A DNA stretch of 11,921 bases from Candidatus Baldrarchaeum yapensis (lineage in GTDB: Archaea > Asgardarchaeota > Baldrarchaeia > Baldrarchaeales > Baldrarchaeaceae): NCBI GenBank assembly GCA_016840465.1, contig JAEOSH010000060.1, positions 1-11,921 of the forward strand, given 5' to 3'. Both the position numbers and the translations under genes were made by a program. Positions 7,343-11,921 of the stretch are shown piece after piece. The number at the start of each line of letters is the position of its first letter. Positions within the stretch are counted from its first letter, which is position 1. The notes beneath the pieces were generated by a model, which was not told where the DNA came from, did no database searches, and was given only the letters and a program-made list of their open reading frames with translations.

Positions 7343-7417
7343 CGTGGTGCTTTGAGGGAAGAGTTAATAAGAGGAAGGGTGTGAGAGTGATCCAAGTAGT
7401 GCTAGGAGGAAGCGGAC

Positions 7418-7873
7418 GTGGAGCCTCCACTTCCCATTGTCAGATCGCCGACACATAGAAGGAAAATGAGGTTTGGGAAGGGCTTTAGCATTGGGGAATT
7501 GAAGGCTGTGGGGCTAACGGCGGGTGAGGCTCAAAATTTAGGTATTTACGTTGACAAGCGTAGGAAGAGCGTGAGAGAGGAGAACATTGAGAGATTAAAG
7601 AAGTACCTGGAGGAGATAGGATGGGAGCCCGGAAAGTCAAAGTACCCGAAGGTCAGCAAGGAGGTCGTGGAGGAGCTGATGAAGGTTGAAGGCGTCAACA
7701 TCCATGTAGCAAGGATACTCGCGAAGAAGGGAGGGATCTCATCGATAAAGGAACTTGCGGAGAGCGATATTGACGAACTTGCGAAGAAGACGGGATATTC
7801 TAAAAGTAGGATCAATAGATGGGTGGAATACGCGAAGAAATTATTAGAATCCATCGCTACCGCAGCACAATAA
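7418..7873 (+). CDS. rpl13e: large-subunit ribosomal protein eL13 fused to a helix-hairpin-helix domain
   Basis: The protein has 151 residues. Residues 9-66 carry the archaeal eL13 signature: a basic N-terminus, then GKGFSIGELKAVGL, LGIYVDKRRKSV and EENIERLKKYL. eL13 is a rRNA-binding large-subunit protein found in eukaryotes and TACK-type archaea. Residues 84-144 form a helix-hairpin-helix-like module of the Rad51/DUF4332 type (VEGVNIHVARILAKKGGISS, then a second hairpin GYSKSRINRW), which usually contacts nucleic acid backbone. Simple archaeal eL13 proteins are near 80 residues, so this tail nearly doubles the length. The start is GTG at 7418, supported by AGGAGG at 7404-7409 with 8-base spacing; the first ATG (residue 17) lies inside the basic N-terminus. 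The fusion's function is inferred, not shown. Confidence 0.85.
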   Translation: MEPPLPIVRSPTHRRKMRFGKGFSIGELKAVGLTAGEAQNLGIYVDKRRKSVREENIERLKKYLEEIGWEPGKSKYPKVSKEVVEELMKVEGVNIHVARILAKKGGISSIKELAESDIDELAKKTGYSKSRINRWVEYAKKLLESIATAAQ

Positions 7874-7887
7874 TTTTATCCGGCTTA

Positions 7888-7958
7888 TGTGGCCCGCCCG
7901 GGAGACCTAGCATCATCGGGCGCCATCGGCCTCTCAGCTAGGCACTATGGGGCGGGCC
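7888..7958 (-). ncRNA. candidate H/ACA box pseudouridylation guide RNA
   Basis: Read 5' to 3' on the minus strand: basal stem GGCCCGCCC/GGGCGGGCC (7958-7950 with 7899-7891, nine pairs), pocket CAUAGUG (7949-7943) and UCUCCC (7905-7900), upper stem CCUAGC/GCUAGG (7942-7937 with 7911-7906), then a kink-turn of UGA opposite AUGAU beneath a short GGC/GCC-type stem. An ACA box (7890-7888) directly follows the basal stem. The upper stem is 15 nt from ACA, within the 14-16 nt rule for H/ACA guides, and the kink-turn would bind L7Ae. A TATA box lies about 27 bases upstream of the 5' end. It would guide Cbf5 to modify a uridine in rRNA or another RNA; expected target 5'-GGGAGA-UN-CACUAUG-3', not all positions pairing. 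A strand-symmetric hairpin ending eL13 is the alternative. Confidence 0.7.
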
Positions 7959-7982
7959 TTACAATAAAATGGACACATTAGG

Positions 7983-7990
7983 ATAAAAAG
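7983..7990 (-). promoter_or_regulatory. TATA box of the H/ACA RNA
   Basis: CTTTTTAT on the minus strand is centred about 27-28 bases before the first base of the basal stem at 7958, the expected spacing from an archaeal TATA box to the transcription start. This supports an independent, nearly leaderless small-RNA gene on this strand. Confidence 0.55.
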
Positions 7991-8070
7991 CCTCATTATT
8001 TCGGTAGAATCGAATCCGATCAGATAGAACAGGATCAAAAAATAAGATGGAATTGGTTTAAGAATAAAAA

Positions 8071-8116
8071 TTGTAAAAATTGTAGAAGTTGTAATTGTAA
8101 AAATTGTAGAAGTTGT
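8071..8116. repeat. 24-base AT-rich direct repeat, two copies
   Basis: The unit TTGTAAAAATTGTAGAAGTT plus GTAA occurs at 8071-8094 and again at 8095-8116, where it is exact for 22 bases. Each unit also contains two internal TTGTA steps. It lies 20 bases downstream of the inositol-phosphate synthase stop codon; on that strand it reads as repeated T-runs (ACAATTTTTACAATTT), which would suit transcription termination. Two abutting copies without spacers are not a CRISPR array. Confidence 0.75.
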
Positions 8117-8136
8117 CTAACGTTGGGCGTTTTGTT

Positions 8137-9219
8137 TTATCTTTCGCGCTTACCTGCGATGAACTCCTCGACCCACTGTCGAGCGACGTAGTCTGGGACT
8201 TGGACAGGTGGGTGCTTGAACGCATATGCGGAGATGCTTATCAGGGGTCCGGCGACACCCCTGTCGAGTGCGAGTTTCACAGCTCTGATGACGTCAATCA
8301 TCACGCCACCGCTGTTGGGTCCGTCCTGTACTGTGAGTTTGGCCTCTATGGTTATTGGCATGTCGCCGAACTTTCTACCCTTGATCCAGATATAGCAGAT
8401 CTTTGTGTTTCCGAGGAACGGTATGTAGTCGCTGGGCCCTATCTTTGTTGGCACCTCGTAGGGGATCAGGCTGGTTACGGCCTCGGTTTTGCTGATGCGC
8501 TTTGTCTTTAGTCTTTCCTCGACGGTCATGTTGAGGAAGTCGGTATCACCACCTATGTTGAGCTGGTATGTTTCCTCTACCTTCACACCTCTCTCCACCA
8601 GTAGGTTCACGAGGGTCCTGTGGAGGATGGTCGCACCGACTTGGCTCTTTATGTCATCACCCGCCACTGGGAGGCCGCGCTTTTCGAATTTGAGCGCCCA
8701 CTCCTTGTCGCTCGCAATGAACTCTGGGATAGCGTTTATGAATGCGCATCCCGCCTCTAATGCCGCCTCTGCGTAGTATCTTGATGCGTGATAGCTTCCA
8801 ACAGGGCAGTAGTTTATGAGTACATCTGCATTAACGTCCTTGAGTACGTCTGCGACGTTCACCGGCTCCATTTCCTCGGGGTCATAGACGTTAAACGGCT
8901 CTCTCATGTGTGGCGCAACGCCATCGAGTATGGGCCCTGGAAGCACCTTGACTCCAAGCTTTGGCACGTCTGCGAACTTGGGGACGCAGTTTCTACCGGC
9001 AAATATTGCCTCACTGAGGTCTTTTCCTATTTTTGTCTTGTCGACATCGAACGCCGCGACGAACTCTATGTCTCTGATGTGGTAGCCGCCGAAGTTCACG
9101 TGCATGAGTCCGGGCACGAACTCGTCCTCTTTTGCGTTTTGGTAGTAGTATACACCTTGGATTAGGGCGGAGGCACAGTTACCGACTCCGGCAATAGCTA
9201 CTCTGATCTTACCACCCAT
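8137..9219 (-). CDS. ino1: myo-inositol-1-phosphate synthase
   Basis: This is a 360-residue cytoplasmic enzyme that converts glucose 6-phosphate to L-myo-inositol 1-phosphate using NAD+ without net redox change. In archaea the product feeds inositol ether phospholipids and, in hyperthermophiles, di-myo-inositol phosphate. The Rossmann loop is GVGNCAS (11-17). The family blocks [15 protein letters not shown] (187-201, with a catalytic-type Lys191) and [11 protein letters not shown] (221-231) are present, then SKTEAV (243-248) and [15 protein letters not shown] (299-313). Length and sequence fit the archaeal/actinobacterial type rather than the longer eukaryotic enzyme. The ATG at 9219 follows GAGGTGAT by a few bases; a TTG six codons upstream would place this ribosome-binding site inside the coding sequence, so I reject it. 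It is transcribed alone and converges on the H/ACA RNA and eL13 side. Confidence 0.93.
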   Translation of the reverse strand: MGGKIRVAIAGVGNCASALIQGVYYYQNAKEDEFVPGLMHVNFGGYHIRDIEFVAAFDVDKTKIGKDLSEAIFAGRNCVPKFADVPKLGVKVLPGPILDGVAPHMREPFNVYDPEEMEPVNVADVLKDVNADVLINYCPVGSYHASRYYAEAALEAGCAFINAIPEFIASDKEWALKFEKRGLPVAGDDIKSQVGATILHRTLVNLLVERGVKVEETYQLNIGGDTDFLNMTVEERLKTKRISKTEAVTSLIPYEVPTKIGPSDYIPFLGNTKICYIWIKGRKFGDMPITIEAKLTVQDGPNSGGVMIDVIRAVKLALDRGVAGPLISISAYAFKHPPVQVPDYVARQWVEEFIAGKRER

Positions 9220-9267
9220 ACCATCACCTCTCTCCAATTAGTGTGGGTATTTTATCGCGATCGTATT

Positions 9268-9281
9268 ATTGAAATTTCAAT
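9268..9281. repeat. 14-bp perfect palindrome in the ino1 upstream region
   Basis: ATTGAAATTTCAAT is its own reverse complement, centred about 55 bases upstream of the ino1 ATG. A second palindrome, ATCGCGAT, is at 9254-9261. Between or near the possible promoters it could be a dimer-binding operator, but AT-rich palindromes also occur by chance. Confidence 0.5.
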
Positions 9282-9292
9282 TTGGAGGCGGG

Positions 9293-9305
9293 AGCCCCAC
9301 GGGCT
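9293..9305. repeat. short GC hairpin AGCCC/GGGCT in the ino1 leader
   Basis: AGCCC (9293-9297), CAC, GGGCT (9301-9305) form a 5-bp hairpin. On the plus strand it is followed by TTTTCT, resembling a hairpin terminator, although no plus-strand gene lies upstream. On the minus strand it would sit at or just after the ino1 transcription start. Confidence 0.35.
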
Positions 9306-9320
9306 TTTCTCGTCTCTCGT

Positions 9321-9331
9321 TATTTTATATA
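9321..9331 (-). promoter_or_regulatory. possible TATA box for ino1
   Basis: TATATAAAATA on the minus strand is the best TATA match upstream of ino1. A start near 9300 would give a leader of about 80 bases carrying the short GC hairpin and the 14-bp palindrome. A nearer box (GATAAAATA, about 9249-9257) would start transcription inside the ribosome-binding site and is less likely. Confidence 0.4.
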
Positions 9332-9544
9332 GGTAAAACCTGACTGTCGCCATATTCTGTTAACGCTAAGGTTATTTAAATCATTTCTTGATTGAAAAGT
9401 GAGCGGCAGGCTCCTACATGCAATATATTGAAAGAATATGGATATTGCTCATAAAGTGATCGGGATGTTCGAGAAATCGTCAAAATAGCGCAAAATATTG
9501 CTCAGAACTGCCAATAGCATCTAAATGTGCTGATGATTTTAAAA
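9332..9544. other. intergenic region between ino1 and eS17
   Basis: No gene is supported here. A plus-strand TTATTTAAAT (about 9374-9383) looks like a TATA box, but no coding sequence or clear structured RNA follows it. TATTGCTCA occurs twice (near 9435 and 9495). The minus-strand end next to eS17 is AT-rich (TAATTTTAAAA) and may terminate that transcript. Confidence 0.5.
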
Positions 9545-9820
9545 TTATCCTGATGGTGTGCTCTGGGCTTGGGACTGCTGGTTTGTGCTTTCTTGGCGCG
9601 TCTGTGTAGCTTGCGGTGTGATTCCCTCCATGCGGAGTCTCTGTTTGACAAGCCTGACTATGTATCCAGCGACCCTGTTTCTGACCTTCTTAGATGGAAC
9701 ATTGGCGTACTTCTCAACGAGGCGTTTATTTGTTTCGAAATCCGTGGTGAAGACGTCAGGGTACCGCCGAACGAGTTCCCGCGCGAGCCTCTTTATGTAG
9801 GCTGGTCTTATTTTCCCCAT
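9545..9820 (-). CDS. rps17e: small-subunit ribosomal protein eS17
   Basis: This 91-residue protein is a component of the small ribosomal subunit shared by archaea and eukaryotes. The eS17 core is clear: [20 protein letters not shown] at the start, [15 protein letters not shown], then [17 protein letters not shown]. The core ends near residue 68. It is followed by a Gln, Thr and Ser-rich tail of about 23 residues ([18 protein letters not shown]), which is probably disordered; many archaeal eS17 proteins end close to the core. The ATG at 9820 is preceded by GGTGG; a TTG four codons upstream (9832) would swallow that ribosome-binding site and is not chosen. The gene is divergent from the cdc48 unit and 325 bases upstream of ino1, so it is probably transcribed on its own. 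Confidence 0.92.
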   Translation of the reverse strand: MGKIRPAYIKRLARELVRRYPDVFTTDFETNKRLVEKYANVPSKKVRNRVAGYIVRLVKQRLRMEGITPQATQTRQESTNQQSQAQSTPSG

Positions 9821-9851
9821 GGCACCACCCAAGCAGTGGTATTCTTGTCTG

Positions 9852-9860
9852 AACTTAAGG
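9852..9860 (-). promoter_or_regulatory. possible TATA box for eS17
   Basis: CCTTAAGTT on the minus strand, preceded by A-rich bases, would place the transcription start near 9830, just ahead of the ribosome-binding site. The match to a TATA consensus is moderate. Confidence 0.35.
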
Positions 9861-9871
9861 TTTTTGATGCG

Positions 9872-9907
9872 ACATCATGAATCATGAACAAACTTGATGC
9901 ATGATGT
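9872..9907. repeat. 13-bp inverted repeat between divergent eS17 and the cdc48 unit
   Basis: ACATCATGAATCA (9872-9884) and TGATGCATGATGT (9895-9907) are reverse complements at 12 of 13 positions around a 10-base spacer. TTGATGC also occurs directly at 9864-9870 and 9894-9900. It sits in the 151-base divergent spacer between the two putative promoters, a natural place for a regulator that affects both units. Confidence 0.6.
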
Positions 9908-9922
9908 TACTACAATTGCCAC

Positions 9923-9932
9923 AAAATAAAGG
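9923..9932 (+). promoter_or_regulatory. possible TATA box for the cdc48 unit
   Basis: AAAATAAAGG lies about 45 bases before the ATG at 9972, so a start near 9952 would leave a 20-base leader that includes AGGGGAG at 9961-9967. It is an A-rich, imperfect match. Confidence 0.3.
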
Positions 9933-9971
9933 TAAAAACTCCGAGGGTCTTATAACTCTCAGGGGAGACTC

Positions 9972-10247
9972 ATGGAGAAAAGAGTAGTGACCCCGGACAT
10001 GCTGGAGTTCCGGTTATCGAAAGTAAGGGAGTGGATAAAATTCGAGATTTCCGCGGGAGGTCAGGATTTATACGTTGGCTATATAAATCCGATCGTCTTT
10101 AAAGACGAAAAGGAGTTAAGGAGCATTTCGCGGGATATTGCAAAACTGCTAATCGAAGGTAAGGGTTTGCAATTAAATGTCGTTGTAGATGCAAGTTTGG
10201 AGGATCTGGAGGATATAATTCTCGAAAAATTGAAGGAGGGCAGATGA
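9972..10247 (+). CDS. 91-residue protein of unknown function, coupled to cdc48
   Basis: A small, soluble, acidic-basic mixed protein that I do not recognise. The pattern suggests alternating strands and helices: strand [10 protein letters not shown] (residues 15-24), strand [12 protein letters not shown] (27-38), helix [19 protein letters not shown], strand LQLNVVVDA, then a charged helix to the end. There are no Cys residues, no membrane segment and no nucleotide-binding motif. The ATG at 9972 follows AGGGGAG with suitable spacing. Its TGA ends one base before the cdc48 GTG, whose ribosome-binding site (GGAGG, 10235-10239) lies inside this gene, so the two are almost certainly co-transcribed and probably translationally coupled. 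A role as a partner or adaptor of the ATPase is only suggested by position. Confidence 0.8.
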   Translation: MEKRVVTPDMLEFRLSKVREWIKFEISAGGQDLYVGYINPIVFKDEKELRSISRDIAKLLIEGKGLQLNVVVDASLEDLEDIILEKLKEGR

Positions 10248-10248
10248 G

Positions 10249-11902
10249 GTGGCGAAAGAAGTCCGTCTGAGGGTAGCGGAGGCAGCAAAAAGAGATGTCG
10301 GTAAGGGCATTGCTAGAATAGACAGAAGAACCGCCAGGGAACTCGATGTAACCTCGGGAGACGTCATAGAAATAATAGGTAAGAAAAACACCGCGGCGAT
10401 CGTGTGGCCAGCCCGTCCCGAAGATGAAGGCGCAGGTATAATTCGTATTGACGCGATAATCAGAAAGAATGCCGAGGTTGGTCTCGGAGAATATGTTATT
10501 GTGAGAAAGGCTAGCGTCAAAGAGGCAATAAGGGTGAGCCTTGCACCCTCGAGCCGTCTCAGGTTCCGCTTGCCTGAAGATTACGTCAAAAACGTTTTGC
10601 TGAATAGACCGGTCACGAAAGGCGACCTTGTCCAGATACCCACCGTTTATGAACCCATTCCCCTCTTCGTGACTGCAGTGAGCCCACCCGGTATAGTGAT
10701 GGTTACAAACAGGACTGAGATCTTCATAAGCATGGAGCCCGTAGAAGAAGCGATGCTAAGAGTGCCAGAAGTTACATACGATGACATAGGTGACCTCAAA
10801 GAAGAGCTTAGAAAGATACGTGAGATGATAGAACTCCCACTCAAGTACCCCGAACTGTTCAGGCATCTCGGAATAGAGCCTCCCAAGGGAGTCTTATTAT
10901 ACGGTCCACCCGGTTGCGGAAAGACCCTGATTGCCAAAGCAGTTGCAAATGAGGCAGGTGCGCACTTTATCGCGATAAATGGCCCCGAAATTATGAGCAA
11001 GTATTATGGAGAGTCGGAGCAGAGGCTCAGAGAGGTCTTTGAGGAGGCAGAGAAGAAAGCGCCAAGCATAATATTCATAGACGAAATAGATGCAATTGCC
11101 CCCAAGAGAGAGGAGGTTACGGGTGAGGTTGAGCGCAGAGTTGTGGCGCAATTGCTCACGCTCATGGATGGATTGAAGTCAAGGGGCCAGGTTATAGTCA
11201 TCGGGGCGACCAACAGGATAGATGCCGTGGATCCCGCACTTAGGAGACCCGGTAGGTTCGATAGAGAAATCGAGATCGGCGTGCCTGATAAAGAGGGCAG
11301 GAAGGAAATACTGCAGGTCCACACAAGAAATATGCCACTTGCAGATGACGTGAACTTAGACGAACTTGCTGAGATGACACATGGATTTGTTGGTGCAGAC
11401 CTAGCTGCACTTTGTAGAGAGGCGGCCATGAACGCGTTACGAAGAGTGTTACCGGAGATTGACCTAGAGAAGGGAGAACTTCCACCGGAAATATTCCAAA
11501 AACTGAAGGTGACAAGGCAGGACTTCATGGAGGCGTTCAAGTCGATAACCCCAACGGCAATGCGTGAGGTCTTCGTGCAGGTCCCAAACGTGCGATGGGA
11601 CGATATAGGAGATCTGCATGAGGCAAAGAGGCAACTCAGGGAAATGGTAGAGTGGCCTTTAAAGCATCCCGAAGCATTTTCAAGGATGGGAATAGAGCCG
11701 CCTAGGGGAATACTTCTGTTCGGGCCTCCGGGATGTGGAAAGACACTTCTTGCAAAGGCAGCGGCTACTGAGAGCGGGGCGAATTTTATAGCCGTGAGGG
11801 GTCCGGAAATTCTCAGTAAATGGGTCGGGGAGTCTGAAAAGGCCATTAGAAGAATATTCCAGAAGGCGAGACAGGCAGCACCGTGTATAATATTCTTCGA
11901 TG
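10249..11902 (+). CDS. cdc48: CDC48/VAT-type AAA+ ATPase, 3'-truncated
   Basis: This is the archaeal CDC48 (p97/VCP, VAT) unfoldase, a hexameric ring with two ATPase domains that extracts and unfolds proteins, often for the proteasome. Start is GTG 10249, nine bases after GGAGG. Residues 1-180 form the N domain ([19 protein letters not shown], then a second lobe). D1 follows, with Walker A GPPGCGKT (219-226), Walker B IIFIDE (274-279) and the second region of homology [21 protein letters not shown]2 has Walker A GPPGCGKT (492-499) and reaches IIFFD (547-551), the start of its Walker B. The catalytic Glu, the rest of D2 and the C-terminal tail are missing because natural sequence stops at 11902. 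Full-length homologues have roughly 730-800 residues, so about a quarter to a third is absent. Confidence 0.95.
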
Positions 11903-11921
11903 CTGTCTCTTATACACATCT
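11903..11921. other. Nextera transposase mosaic-end adapter (sequencing artefact)
   Basis: The final 19 bases, CTGTCTCTTATACACATCT, are exactly the Nextera/Tn5 mosaic-end sequence used in library preparation. They break the cdc48 frame just after the Asp of the D2 Walker B motif, where the family requires Glu; natural DNA ends at GATG, consistent with Asp plus the first base of a Glu codon. These bases are not part of the genome. Confidence 0.97.

Noticed and set aside
7891-7963. H/ACA RNA on the plus strand, using TTACA after the stem
   Set aside because: On this strand the upper stem lies 18 nt from ACA, outside the usual range, and the apical loop has no kink-turn signature. The minus strand meets all constraints.
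8071-8116. CRISPR array
   Set aside because: Only two abutting AT-rich copies, with no spacers and no cas gene in the window.
8113-8511. 132-codon plus-strand open frame across the end of ino1
   Set aside because: It is antisense to a clearly recognised enzyme and has no family similarity or ribosome-binding site.
9215-9237. TTG at 9237 as the ino1 start
   Set aside because: It would put the strong GAGGTGAT ribosome-binding site inside the coding region. The Rossmann strand begins right after the ATG at 9219.
9291-9310. Plus-strand intrinsic terminator (hairpin plus TTTT)
   Set aside because: No plus-strand transcription unit lies upstream; the genes on that side are on the minus strand. 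It is kept only as a short hairpin.
9526-9560. C/D box small RNA (TGATGA followed by CTGA)
   Set aside because: The boxes overlap the eS17 3' end on the other strand, and no terminal stem or second box pair with proper spacing is present.
11004-11846. 280-codon antisense open frame on the minus strand
   Set aside because: It lies wholly opposite cdc48, whose family, motifs and ribosome-binding site are unambiguous. The antisense protein is Ser/Ile-rich with no recognisable domain, as expected for a shadow frame.

Overview
The window comes from an archaeon, most likely of the TACK group (Thermoproteota and relatives) and probably a thermophile. The evidence is ribosomal proteins eL13 and eS17, a CDC48-type AAA ATPase, an archaeal-type myo-inositol-1-phosphate synthase, a tRNA-Glu with a 16-nt intron at the canonical archaeal site 37/38, archaeal TATA elements, and ribosome-binding sites of the GGAGGTGAT type. 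The coding DNA is only moderately GC-rich, but the stable RNA stems are not: all seven acceptor pairs and all five T-stem pairs of the tRNA, and all nine pairs of a guide-RNA stem, are G-C. That contrast is usual in thermophiles. The last 19 bases are an untrimmed Nextera transposase end, so this is an assembly contig whose right end is technical.

Region 1 (1-6081) is accessory in character. It holds the tail of an unrecognised gene, then two tandem co-oriented genes for very large, all-helical, TPR-like repeat proteins of 945 and 943 residues. They are divergent full-length paralogues separated by 34 bases. I recognise no family for them. Region 2 (6082-6716) has no convincing gene. It holds a perfect 9-bp inverted repeat, and open frames that succeed each other in different phases and may be a decayed gene.

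Region 3 (6717-7958) is housekeeping: tRNA-Glu(UUC), a small winged-helix protein with a leucine-zipper-like coiled coil, and eL13 with an extra C-terminal helix-hairpin-helix domain. On the opposite strand, converging on eL13, is a strong candidate H/ACA guide RNA with a kink-turn, an ACA box directly on the basal stem, 15-nt pocket spacing and a well-placed TATA box. Region 4 (7959-9820, minus strand) holds inositol-phosphate synthase and eS17, each with its own upstream region. Region 5 (9821-11902, plus strand) is divergent from eS17 across an inverted-repeat spacer. It starts with a 91-residue unknown protein, followed one base later by cdc48, which is cut off inside the D2 Walker B motif.

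Regions 3 to 5 cover translation, RNA modification, inositol lipid or solute synthesis and protein unfolding, in short transcription units rather than one operon. Region 1 is the likeliest home of something undescribed: a duplicated giant helical scaffold pair, possibly co-transcribed with the truncated gene to its left.
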